Shown: positions 44,566-53,187 of the stretch, one piece after another | Layout: the number at the start of each line of letters is the position of its first letter | Position numbering within the stretch: the first letter of the stretch is position 1 | DNA from: Cellvibrionaceae bacterium | Lineage (GTDB): Bacteria > Pseudomonadota > Gammaproteobacteria > Pseudomonadales > Cellvibrionaceae | NCBI GenBank assembly: GCA_021151825.1 | Contig: JAGKWQ010000001.1 | Location: 558,001 to 622,000 of the forward strand | Reading direction: 5' to 3' | Length of the DNA stretch: 64,000 bases | Program-made: the position numbers and the translations under genes | Notes under the pieces: generated by a model | Databases searched by the model: none | The model's input: the letters and a program-made list of their open reading frames with translations, nothing else | What the model was told of the DNA's origin: nothing

Positions 44566-45873
44566 ATGCCAATTGCCCAACTCTCCGTTGTATTTTTCCT
44601 GCAAATGTTTGTGATCCTCGCCGCTTGTCGCCTGGTCGGCTGGCTCGGACAAAAATACTTCCAGCAACCCCAAGTAGTCGGGGAAATGATTGCCGGGGTT
44701 ATCCTTGGCCCATCCTTGTTTGGCCTCTTGCTGCCAGAACTGCAAAAGACCCTGTTCCCGACCGAAATGAAAGGCGTGCTTTATGTAGGCGCGCAACTCG
44801 GCGTTGGGATGTATATGTTCCTGGTAGGCCTGGGATTCCGAGGCGACCATTTTAAATCCAATTTTAAAAGTGCTGCGGCAGTTTCCATCTCCGGTATGGC
44901 GGCCCCATTCCTGGTCGCGATTCTGATCACTCCATGGCTACTGACAGTACCCGGCCTGTTCTCCGAAAAAGCCACCACATTCAGCGCCACCCTCTTCATG
45001 GGCGCTTGTATTGCAATTACCGCGTTCCCAATGCTGGCGCGAATTATCCATGAGCGAGGATTGAGCCAAACCAAGCTGGGAACACTTTCGTTATCTGCCG
45101 GTGCTATTGATGATGCTGGCGCCTGGTGTGTGCTGGCAGTCGTTCTGGCAACCTTTGGCGCTGGCGCTGAATTGGCGATTAAAACCATCGTAGGCGGTAT
45201 AGCATTTGCCACTTTTATGATTCTGGTTGCGCCAAAGCTGCTGGCACCACTTGCGCGCGCAGCTGAAAAACAGGAAACCCTTAGCCCAACCGTTTTTGCC
45301 ATGGTATTGATGGCATTCATGCTGTCCGCATTTACCGCGGATGCAATTGGCCTGCACGCCGTATTTGGCGGATTCCTGTTGGGTGCGGTTATGCCACGCG
45401 GCAAACTAACCCAGGAGATCAAGCGTCAGTTGGAACCATTTGTGGTGATCGTATTGATCCCGATCTTCTTCACCTATTCAGGCTTGAATACCCAACTGAC
45501 CATGGTTAACAACATCGAGTTGCTAGCGATTGCCGCGGTAATCCTGGTGGGCTCAATTGCAGCGAAAGGCGTTGCTTGCTGGGGTGCGGCTCGCCTGTGC
45601 GGTGCAGACAACCGTACTGCAATGGGGATCGGTGCATTGATGAACGCACGCGGCCTGATGGAGCTGATCATTATTAATATCGGTCTGCAAGCCGGTGTGA
45701 TTGGACCTGCATTGTTCTCAATAATGGTATTGATGGCTGTTGTCACCACACTGATGGCATCGCCTTTGTTTGAAATCGTCTATGGCAAACGCGCGCGCGA
45801 AACCGGTGAACTTGGCGCAGTGGGCGAACAGCAAAACGAAGCACCCGTGCCTGCCGCCATCCGGACGACATAA
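44566..45873 (+). CDS. CPA2-type cation:proton antiporter
   Basis: A 435-residue membrane protein with about twelve helices and no C-terminal TrkA domain, so it is the transporter core of the KefB/CPA2 group. Conserved stretches include QVVGEMIAGVILGPSLFG, GACIAITAFPMLARII, SAGAIDDAGAW (with the paired aspartates of the ion path) and MNARGLMELIIINIGL. It exchanges a cation for protons at the inner membrane. It is divergent from oxyR, suggesting control by peroxide stress. The ion is not decided by sequence. Confidence 0.9.
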   Translation: MPIAQLSVVFFLQMFVILAACRLVGWLGQKYFQQPQVVGEMIAGVILGPSLFGLLLPELQKTLFPTEMKGVLYVGAQLGVGMYMFLVGLGFRGDHFKSNFKSAAAVSISGMAAPFLVAILITPWLLTVPGLFSEKATTFSATLFMGACIAITAFPMLARIIHERGLSQTKLGTLSLSAGAIDDAGAWCVLAVVLATFGAGAELAIKTIVGGIAFATFMILVAPKLLAPLARAAEKQETLSPTVFAMVLMAFMLSAFTADAIGLHAVFGGFLLGAVMPRGKLTQEIKRQLEPFVVIVLIPIFFTYSGLNTQLTMVNNIELLAIAAVILVGSIAAKGVACWGAARLCGADNRTAMGIGALMNARGLMELIIINIGLQAGVIGPALFSIMVLMAVVTTLMASPLFEIVYGKRARETGELGAVGEQQNEAPVPAAIRTT

Positions 45874-45919
45874 TGCCTTAACTATTTCATCTCTTTATTT
45901 TCTTTCGCCAACCCTTTAG

Positions 45920-45942
45920 CCCGGATCTATCCGGGTTTTTTT
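45920..45942 (+). terminator. Terminator after antiporter gene
   Basis: CCCGGA and TCCGGG pair around a 4-base loop, followed by seven Ts, 46 bases past the antiporter stop. Confidence 0.85.
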
Positions 45943-45994
45943 ATGCCTAAAAACCGTCGAAAAAGCTTACATTTTAACCACGCCAATAAACAAA

Positions 45995-46010
45995 TGTGAC
46001 GCGCATCACA
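45995..46010. promoter_or_regulatory. CRP site upstream of second PEP-CTERM gene
   Basis: TGTGA-CGCGCA-TCACA matches the CRP consensus exactly at both half-sites. It ends 96 bases before the PEP-CTERM start at 46106, in activator range. Confidence 0.7.
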
Positions 46011-46105
46011 TAAAAAATCAATGACTTACGCGACATGGCGCAGGAATTGCTCTTTGGGTACAAACAATTAAAAATCATCTCAACCTTTACTTATGGATTT
46101 GCTCT

Positions 46106-46936
46106 ATGCGCTCTCTAAAACTCATCATCGCAGGGTTCGCGATAACGCTCGGTATCGTTAACACTGCCGTTGCAAGCCCCATCAGCTTCAACCTGACTGC
46201 CCCGGATTCCCGCATAGGTGCTATCAATAGCACCTATGCTATGCAATACAATTACGAGAAAGAGGACCTCGGCCTGGCGGTAACCGGCTGGTCTTACGGC
46301 ATCAAAACCACCACCACTAAAAGCTGTAAAAAAACCAATCGCAAAGGTGAATGCACTCAATGGAAAACCACCACCACCACGAGCCTGAACGAGGCCATCG
46401 AGCAGGATTACGTTGGTAAATGGGATGGTTTGGGCGTAGAGAAAGCCGATACTCCCAATCACGCAGTTGATAACGAAGCAGGCGATTACGACATGCACTT
46501 GCTGTCATTCGACGAGCTGGTAAAGCTGACCACTCTGGATATCGGCTGGTATCAGAACGATAGCGACATTTCCATTCTCGCGTTCAACGGCACCAGCTTT
46601 ACTCCCAGCTCACTATTAGGTAAAAAATGGCAAGACTTGATCGGCAACGGCTGGGAACTTGTCGGCAACTATTATAACGTCGATACTGGCCCCAACAACG
46701 GCGCCGTGAATCAGGGCGGTGTTGTTTCCCAATACTGGCTGGTAGGTGCCTACAACCTGAATTTTGGTAACACCTTTAGTGGTCCAAACGTCAATAAAAC
46801 CAGTGGCGACGATTACTACAAGCTCAAGGGCGTTACGGTTGAACGCCCACTGGTGAAAGTGCCTGAGCCAAGCGCATTATTGCTGTTGGGATTGAGCTTG
46901 CTGGGCCTGAGTATCGCGCGTCGCCGCACTGCCTAG
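46106..46936 (+). CDS. PEP-CTERM exosortase-dependent surface protein (XDP1-like)
   Basis: A 276-residue protein. A signal peptide ends TAVAS. The core resembles the exosortase-dependent surface protein XDP1 type: GKWDGLGVEK, HAVDNEAGDYDMHLLSFDELVKLTTLDIGWYQNDSDISILAF. The last 25 residues are VPEP, a hydrophobic helix and RRRTA. A two-cysteine loop (CKKTNRKGEC) lies near residue 75. It should be exported, sorted by an exosortase and displayed or released in an exopolysaccharide context. A perfect CRP site lies upstream and a terminator follows. No exosortase gene is in the window. Confidence 0.85.
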   Translation: MRSLKLIIAGFAITLGIVNTAVASPISFNLTAPDSRIGAINSTYAMQYNYEKEDLGLAVTGWSYGIKTTTTKSCKKTNRKGECTQWKTTTTTSLNEAIEQDYVGKWDGLGVEKADTPNHAVDNEAGDYDMHLLSFDELVKLTTLDIGWYQNDSDISILAFNGTSFTPSSLLGKKWQDLIGNGWELVGNYYNVDTGPNNGAVNQGGVVSQYWLVGAYNLNFGNTFSGPNVNKTSGDDYYKLKGVTVERPLVKVPEPSALLLLGLSLLGLSIARRRTA

Positions 46937-46960
46937 TTCACACCGCAAGAACAGTAAAAT

Positions 46961-46988
46961 AAAAAAGGGCACCTCGGGTGCCCTTTTT
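46961..46988 (+). terminator. Terminator after PEP-CTERM gene
   Basis: AAAAAAGGGCACC pairs with its complement around TCG, with a T-run after it, 25 bases past the stop. Confidence 0.9.
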
Positions 46989-47087
46989 TATTGCCTATAA
47001 ATTTGTATCGCTTATGATGGCGCCGGTTTTATAAAAATAAAAACATAAACAAGGACAACAATAACAATTCATTCGCGAGGTAAAGTT

Positions 47088-47861
47088 ATGCTGAAACAAA
47101 TCGCCTTACCCTTTGTTCTTGCCTGTAGTTTTCTTCTGTCCAGCATTGGCGCGCACGCGCAACAGTTCAATGTTTTACTGTTTACCAAAACCAATGGCTG
47201 GCACCATGAAGCCATCAATGAAGGTGTAGATGCAGTCCGTAAACTGGCTGTGCGCCATCATTTCGCGGTGGACTGGCATGAAGACGCCAGCATCTTCAAC
47301 GATGAAAAATTAAAAAAATACCAGGCTGTCATCTTCCTGCTCACCACAGGCGATATTCTCAATGATGAGCAACAAGCGGCCATGGAGCGTTTTATCCGCT
47401 CTGGCAAAGGCTATGTGGGAATCCACAGCGCATCGGACACTGAATACGATTGGGATTGGTACACCAAAATGGTTGGCCGCACATTCCATATCCATCCGGA
47501 AATACAAACCGCCGAACTGGAAGTTATCAACCGTAAATTTCCCGGAGTTGAACGCATGCCGGACCGTTTTTTATGGACCGATGAATGGTATGAGTTTGGT
47601 GCGGAACGCATCAAAGGTTTAAATTACATTCTCGCTGTCGATGAACAAACGTTTAATCCTGCTACCGATTGGGGCAGCAAAAAAAGTCAGGGCATGGGCA
47701 AATTCCATCCCATCGCCTGGTATCACGACTACGATGGTGGCCGCGCGTTTTACACCGCACTGGGGCATTTACCCGCGACCTATAGTGATAAGCTTTTTCT
47801 GGAGCATATCTATGGTGGACTTTATTGGGCAGCAACCGGCAAAGGCTTGCGCAAAAAATAA
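47088..47861 (+). CDS. Secreted ThuA-domain protein
   Basis: A 257-residue protein. A signal peptide ends IGAHA, leaving a mature ThuA domain (about 27-250). Segments FNVLLFTKTNGWHHEAI, AVIFLLTTGDILN, GKGYVGIHSASDTEYDW and GGRAFYTALGHLPATYSD are typical of ThuA, a glutamine-amidotransferase-like fold often linked to trehalose or other sugar use and to glycan-binding enzymes. The exported form acts outside the cytoplasm. It is the first of a rightward group with a PMT-type enzyme and a PA14 protein. No direct function is established for this subgroup. Confidence 0.85.
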   Translation: MLKQIALPFVLACSFLLSSIGAHAQQFNVLLFTKTNGWHHEAINEGVDAVRKLAVRHHFAVDWHEDASIFNDEKLKKYQAVIFLLTTGDILNDEQQAAMERFIRSGKGYVGIHSASDTEYDWDWYTKMVGRTFHIHPEIQTAELEVINRKFPGVERMPDRFLWTDEWYEFGAERIKGLNYILAVDEQTFNPATDWGSKKSQGMGKFHPIAWYHDYDGGRAFYTALGHLPATYSDKLFLEHIYGGLYWAATGKGLRKK

Positions 47862-47895
47862 TTCCTGACTCAATCCAACTATTAATAACAAGATT

Positions 47896-49398
47896 ATGAA
47901 AACTTTCTTTAAGACCTATGCACGATTTATTTATCCTGCTGTCATTCTGCTGATTTCATTCAGCGTTTATTTTCCCTACTACGGTAGCCCCCAGGCAATG
48001 TTCTGGGATGAAAATTACCATGTCCCGAATGCGCAAAAGCATATTGACGGCATGATGTATATGGAGCCACATCCACCATTAGGCAAAATGCTAATGGCCG
48101 TGGGTGAAGTTTTTTTTGGCGGTAACGAAGGCATCAATAAACAAGCATTGCTGGAAACCGATTATCTGACCGGAGATGCAGCGCCGCCCACCATGACCTA
48201 TAAAGGTTATCGCTGGCCATCAGTAGTAATGATGGCATTCTCCGTGGTGTTCTTTTACGGCATCATCAATTGCATAACCCAACGCGCCTGGTTGGCAGCG
48301 GCATTTACCAGCCTGGTTATTTTTGACAACGCGCTGGTGGTTCACTCTCGTGCAGCGCATCTCGACGGTATTCAATTATTTTTTATCCTGGGTGCGCTGT
48401 ATTATTTTGTACGTACCGCGACGAATTTTATCCATCACCAAAAACCGGTGCGATTAAAAGATTACGCCATTCTCGGCGTATGGATCGGGCTAGGAATAAT
48501 GGTAAAAGTTACCGCCGCGATTCTAATGCTGCTCTTTGCCATGCTGTATATTGTTGAACAATGGCAGCAGATTAAAACCTGGCAATGGCAAGAATTATTG
48601 CACCGCCTCGCAGTCACTGTTCCCTCCGCCGTTATTCCGGTTGTTTTATGTATATGTGCCGTTTTTTATATCCATATCGGCATGGGTACAAAAATTGTAG
48701 CTAATAAAACCTATAAAGCGTCGCCGGAATATTTAAACCAGATTCGCGTGGGAGATACCTGGTCACTCAAAACATTTCAATTGGGGTTGCGCGACAACTG
48801 GAAATACATGAGTGAATACGCCGATGGAGTACCGCGCCTGGATGTGTGCAAACCGGATGAAAATGGCAGCTATGCATTGAGCTGGCCACTGAGCAAAAAA
48901 ACCATCAGCTATCGCTGGGACCGCAATGTCGAAGACGGAAAAGTTATCGTTAAATACAAATACCTAATCGGTAATCCTATCGTCTGGTTCTCAATATTGG
49001 GCGGAATTATTTTGTCAGTCGGGTTAATCATAAGCCGTTACGTTTATAACAACCCGATTAAAGATGAGAAACTCTTCTACTGGATCTGCGCATTTACCGG
49101 CTTATATCTCTGTTACATGATTACCATTTTGCAAATCGAACGGGTGATGTACCTCTATCACTATTTCATTGCGCTGATTTTCGGCGCAGTTAATCTCGCA
49201 TTGATTTACACCTACATTTATCGCGATGAAGTTATCGCCAACAATAAGCACACCATTATCAACACCACACTGTTTGCCGCCCTGGTGATTGCAATTTTTG
49301 CATTCTTCTCACCCTTCACTTATGGCTTCGGATTAACCGAAGACCAATTTGAAATGCGCAACTGGTTTGAATTCTGGAAATTGCAGGTGGTGAGATAA
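47896..49398 (+). CDS. PMT-family (GT39) glycosyltransferase
   Basis: A 500-residue inner-membrane protein with about eleven helices. The first periplasmic loop carries the acidic motif FWDENYHVPNAQKHI and EPHPPLGKML, as in protein O-mannosyltransferases (GT39), where the Asp-Glu pair binds the lipid-linked sugar donor. It should move a sugar from a polyprenyl phosphate to an acceptor on the periplasmic side. The gene starts 34 bases after thuA stops, and the PA14 gene starts 2 bases after its own stop, so all three are likely co-transcribed. The acceptor is unknown. Confidence 0.85.
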   Translation: MKTFFKTYARFIYPAVILLISFSVYFPYYGSPQAMFWDENYHVPNAQKHIDGMMYMEPHPPLGKMLMAVGEVFFGGNEGINKQALLETDYLTGDAAPPTMTYKGYRWPSVVMMAFSVVFFYGIINCITQRAWLAAAFTSLVIFDNALVVHSRAAHLDGIQLFFILGALYYFVRTATNFIHHQKPVRLKDYAILGVWIGLGIMVKVTAAILMLLFAMLYIVEQWQQIKTWQWQELLHRLAVTVPSAVIPVVLCICAVFYIHIGMGTKIVANKTYKASPEYLNQIRVGDTWSLKTFQLGLRDNWKYMSEYADGVPRLDVCKPDENGSYALSWPLSKKTISYRWDRNVEDGKVIVKYKYLIGNPIVWFSILGGIILSVGLIISRYVYNNPIKDEKLFYWICAFTGLYLCYMITILQIERVMYLYHYFIALIFGAVNLALIYTYIYRDEVIANNKHTIINTTLFAALVIAIFAFFSPFTYGFGLTEDQFEMRNWFEFWKLQVVR

Positions 49399-49400
49399 TC

Positions 49401-49964
49401 ATGAATATCCAATCTTATTTAACAAAAAACTGGTTTTTTTCAGTAGCGCTGGCGCTGGTGTCAGCATTGATTATCTACCGCATTATTCCAATCACGGTTG
49501 ATCCTGTTGTTAAATTGATAATCAGCAAAAACCGCGTGAGCATTTCCAATATCTATCAACAACGCGATATTGAAAACATCAAGGAAGTCTGGGTTGATGT
49601 GTTGAACCTTGAATACAAAAGCCGCTTCAGCCACCCTAAATTAGGTAATATTGCTGATTATGCAGAAGATTTCTTTGTCGATGTTGACCATAAAATCACC
49701 GTGAAAAAAACTGACACTTACCGTTTCCTGGTGGGTAGCGATGATGGGTTCTCGCTAAAAGTCGATGGCAAATTATTGTGCGAACATTTGGGGGATAGGC
49801 CATTCACTGTGCAGCCTTGCGTGGTGCATTTAACCGAAGGGGAACATCAGGTACAGGTGTCCTACTTTCAAGGCTATGGCAATTCCGGCTTCACTGTGGA
49901 ATATGCCCGTGGCGATGACAGTCCGCGCTGGTTTGGCGATGACTCCAGCAGCGTGAAATTCTAA
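49401..49964 (+). CDS. Membrane-anchored PA14-domain protein
   Basis: A 187-residue protein with one N-terminal helix (about 12-32) and a periplasmic PA14 domain (about 50-175). FFVDVDHKITVKKTDTYRFLVGSDDGFSLKVDGKLL and the later LTEGEHQVQVSYFQGYGNSGF are the family pattern; PA14 domains bind carbohydrates through such Asp-Asp loops. GGTGAG precedes the ATG. It starts 2 bases after the PMT gene stop, so it is a likely partner that recognises the glycan or acceptor. Confidence 0.85.
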   Translation: MNIQSYLTKNWFFSVALALVSALIIYRIIPITVDPVVKLIISKNRVSISNIYQQRDIENIKEVWVDVLNLEYKSRFSHPKLGNIADYAEDFFVDVDHKITVKKTDTYRFLVGSDDGFSLKVDGKLLCEHLGDRPFTVQPCVVHLTEGEHQVQVSYFQGYGNSGFTVEYARGDDSPRWFGDDSSSVKF

Positions 49965-49983
49965 CCCTGCGAAAAGTAACAAT

Positions 49984-50011
49984 AAAAACGCCTGCATCAG
50001 CAGGCGTTTTT
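49984..50011. terminator. Bidirectional intrinsic terminator
   Basis: AAAAACGCCTGC and GCAGGCGTTTTT pair around ATCA. It lies between the PA14 gene and the end of the leftward secDF gene. Confidence 0.92.
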
Positions 50012-50034
50012 ATTTGTGCCGGCACAAAAGACCA

Positions 50035-52335
50035 TTACGGTAAATCGTTTTTTTCAGAAGCAACCAACAAGGGCCTCAATTGCCCCAAACCTTTGCGCTC
50101 ACGCTTTATCCCCAACCAGTTAACAATAGGCGCCGCAATTAGAATCGACGAGCTGGTTCCAATCACAATGCCAAATAACATCGGCAATGCAAAACTGGAT
50201 ACCGCATTTCCACCTGCAATCCCCATCGGTAACAATGCCAAAAAAGTCACGACGGATGTGAATATTGTACGCGTTAACGTCGATGTAATACTTTCGTTCA
50301 ATGTTTGCACCAATGGTTTGGTTGGATCACTGCGCAACTTTTCGCGAATACGATCAAACACCACTACCTTGTCATTCACCGAATACCCAATTAATGCCAG
50401 CAATGCAGCCACCGCCGTTAAATTAAACTCCACCCCCGCTAGCGCAAAAAAGCCAATCGTTTTAGTTACGTCCAATGCCAGTGTTAAGGTGGCAGCCAAC
50501 GCAAAATGCGATTCAAACCGCACCCACAAATAAATCAGCATTCCCAAGCCGGCAAGAATAACTGCCAAAATAGTAGCATCACCAAAGTCGCCACTCACTC
50601 GCGGCCCAACCATTTCCACACGTGGGAAACTGGCGTCAGGTGAAAGCTGTAATACTTGTTCTTTAATGGATTGCACCAGCTTTCCGTTCGCAACATCCTC
50701 TGCCGACTGAAGTGGCAAGCGCACTAAATAATGCCCTTCACTACCGAATTCCTGCAGCGCAACCTGATCAAAATGATTTATCACTAATTGCTCGCGCAAA
50801 TCACTAACACTGACTCCTGGAGCCTGCACTTCAATTACACTACCGCCACTAAAATCGATGCCATACTCAAGGCCGGGTTTAAAAAATAAAATAACGGACG
50901 CGAGCGATAACACTGCCGAGGCAATTAATCCCACATAGCGTGCACGCATAAATGGGATAGTATTTTCACTCACCGTATCCAGCCATTGAATGCCAGTAAT
51001 TTTTAATGGCTGATCATCCAATTTGCGCGCACGCCATTCCATGATCAGGCGAGTAAAGGAAATTGCAGTGAACATGGAAATTAATAAACCGATCGCCATA
51101 GTGACAGCAAAACCACGCACAGGACCGCTACCGAATAAAAATAATAAACTAATAGCAATAAGCGAAGTAACATTGGAATCCAGGATCGTACTAAACGCGC
51201 GCTGAAAACCGTAATTGAGCGCGGCCATTGCTTTTTGGCCGCGCCGTGTTTCCTCACGAATGCGCTCATTAATTAAAATATTCGCATCAACTGCCATACC
51301 AATACTTAAAATAAATCCTGCGATCCCGGGCAGTGTCAGCGTTGCGCCCAGCAACCCCAAAATACCCAACGTTAAACCAATATTAACAGCCAAACCAAGG
51401 CAGGCGATAAATCCCCAGCGGCCATAAATGCCCACCATAAATGCAAACACTAAAAACGCACCAATCAAACCCGTGTTAATTCCCATGGAAATAGCATCAC
51501 TTCCCAAATCGGGGCCAACGGTTCGCTCCTCAATTACTTTTAATGGCGCAGGCAAGGCACCGGCGCGCAATAACAAAGCAAGATCATTTGCTGTTGCGCT
51601 GGTAAATGCACCGCTAATTTCCCCGCTACCGCCTTGAATTGCACTGCGAATGACTGGTGCCGTAACAACTTTGTTATCCAACACAATAGCCAATGCACGC
51701 CCGATATTTTTTTTGGTCAAATCACCAAAACGTTTAGTACCTTCGTAATCCAAACTAAAGTTCACTACGGGTTCATTGGTTTGTGGATTAAAAGCAAGGC
51801 GTGCGTCGCTGATATGTTTACCATCCAATACTGCAAATTCTTCCAGCTGATAAATCCCCGCACCGGTATCATCTTCAGCAGTAATCAAATCTGTATCAGG
51901 GCGAGTCTTATTATCCGCAACCCAATGAAATGTCATCTTCGCGGTGGTGCCTAATAATTCGCGAATATGCTGCGGATCACTAACACCTGGCATCTGCACC
52001 AGAATGCTGTCAGTTCCCTGACGAGTAATCATTGGTTCTACCATACCGGTTTCATCCAAACGCCGGCGAACAATTTCAAGGCTCTGGATAACGGCATCAT
52101 TAGTAATCTGGCTATGTAACGCCGGATTTTTATGTTGCGTTAACTCACCGGTATCAACTTCAAGCAGCAAATGTGAGCCACCGCGTAAATCCAGTCCAAG
52201 CGTAATTGTTTTTTGTGCATACCAATCAGGTAATTGTGTTCGAATAGCTTCAGGTAACAGACTGGGCAAAGCACAAAGCAGCCCAAGCAGAATAATAAGA
52301 CTGTAAACCACAGCCCGTTTAGTAAGGGATTTCAT
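50035..52335 (-). CDS. secDF: Fused SecD-SecF translocase protein
   Basis: A 766-residue protein that joins SecD (about 1-450) and SecF (about 455-745) in one chain with twelve helices. The SecD part has ITLGLDLRGGSHLLLEVD and GIAGFILSIGMAVDANILINERI; the SecF part has GLEYGIDFSGGSVIEVQ and ALIGYSVNDKVVVFDRIRE. It uses the proton gradient to pull proteins through SecYEG from the outside. The ATG at 52335 has GGAG 8 bases before it. Most gammaproteobacteria keep secD and secF separate beside yajC; this stand-alone fused form is probably a second copy, which is inferred. Confidence 0.92.
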   Translation of the reverse strand: MKSLTKRAVVYSLIILLGLLCALPSLLPEAIRTQLPDWYAQKTITLGLDLRGGSHLLLEVDTGELTQHKNPALHSQITNDAVIQSLEIVRRRLDETGMVEPMITRQGTDSILVQMPGVSDPQHIRELLGTTAKMTFHWVADNKTRPDTDLITAEDDTGAGIYQLEEFAVLDGKHISDARLAFNPQTNEPVVNFSLDYEGTKRFGDLTKKNIGRALAIVLDNKVVTAPVIRSAIQGGSGEISGAFTSATANDLALLLRAGALPAPLKVIEERTVGPDLGSDAISMGINTGLIGAFLVFAFMVGIYGRWGFIACLGLAVNIGLTLGILGLLGATLTLPGIAGFILSIGMAVDANILINERIREETRRGQKAMAALNYGFQRAFSTILDSNVTSLIAISLLFLFGSGPVRGFAVTMAIGLLISMFTAISFTRLIMEWRARKLDDQPLKITGIQWLDTVSENTIPFMRARYVGLIASAVLSLASVILFFKPGLEYGIDFSGGSVIEVQAPGVSVSDLREQLVINHFDQVALQEFGSEGHYLVRLPLQSAEDVANGKLVQSIKEQVLQLSPDASFPRVEMVGPRVSGDFGDATILAVILAGLGMLIYLWVRFESHFALAATLTLALDVTKTIGFFALAGVEFNLTAVAALLALIGYSVNDKVVVFDRIREKLRSDPTKPLVQTLNESITSTLTRTIFTSVVTFLALLPMGIAGGNAVSSFALPMLFGIVIGTSSSILIAAPIVNWLGIKRERKGLGQLRPLLVASEKNDLP

Positions 52336-52401
52336 AAGCAATACTCCACTGTGCCGTCATGATGACAGCAAAAAATTAATTAAATATTCGTTAATAAATT
52401 T

Positions 52402-52803
52402 TTAGCGGAGACGTGGTGGAGCGCGGGAGATATTAAGTGTGGCCAACTGCAACCGATAAGCGATAGGAGAACTATTTAACCAGGGAGCAAGCCGGACTTT
52501 AGGCCGAACAAAAAGAGCCAGCGCCGCAAAGAATAAAGCACTGACTAATGGAGTTAGTTGATCAGATGGAGGGACGGACGAAAAAAAACCCAGCGCGCGC
52601 CGCGGTGAAAAATTATGCTCCCCGGCGGCGAATACATGGGCATCCGACGTTACAACAACGTGTGACTGTGTATGGTTGTAATAATCTTGCGAGTAAACGC
52701 CAATGCTTTTCCACAGCAATAACAACCACAACACACCAATAGCACCGGCCCAGCTCAAAAGGAGCCGAAAATCCGGTGTTGGTTGGTTACGGGAATCAAA
52801 CAT
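52402..52803 (-). CDS. Small membrane protein, unknown
   Basis: A 133-residue protein with one helix at about 16-35 (LLLSWAGAIGVLWLLLLW) and a second at about 85-102 (LVSALFFAALALFV). The middle segment has paired histidines and serines but no known motif. It starts 67 bases upstream of secDF in the same direction and may be its leader gene. The ribosome-binding site is weak; a TTG 12 bases upstream is a possible start. Confidence 0.5.
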   Translation of the reverse strand: MFDSRNQPTPDFRLLLSWAGAIGVLWLLLLWKSIGVYSQDYYNHTQSHVVVTSDAHVFAAGEHNFSPRRALGFFSSVPPSDQLTPLVSALFFAALALFVRPKVRLAPWLNSSPIAYRLQLATLNISRAPPRLR

Positions 52804-52819
52804 AGGATTAGCCAAAGTA

Positions 52820-53187
52820 ATAGTTTTAAAGAGATGGTGGGTAACCCATAAATTTCAAGCCTGCCGCTTTTTTAAAATTAAAAAATATAAAGCAAGGAAA
52901 TGCAATTAGCGAACAGCTGGATCTTCCTTAATCATTTTATTGGTAAACATAAAGTCAAATTTTCTCGCCAGCAAAATTCATATAGCACCCATAAAACCCT
53001 TTGGCACGCCAATAATTGCGTTAGATGATTTTGCAGTTAACTTTTATTTTTTATATGGGCACTTATCGCAAGATTGTAATTTCAGCATCACGGTTCCTTC
53101 GCAAAATCAATTCGCCGTCCTAGGCTTTCAATCCGTGCATCACTCGCACCACCTACCGCTACCATTATTTTATCAAGGAGATTCGCT
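52820..53187. other. Gap upstream of esterase gene
   Basis: About 370 bases between divergent genes. It is AT-rich in its middle and should carry the esterase promoter; AAGGAG lies 8 bases before that ATG. No operator palindrome like that of the chitinase is found here. Confidence 0.6.
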
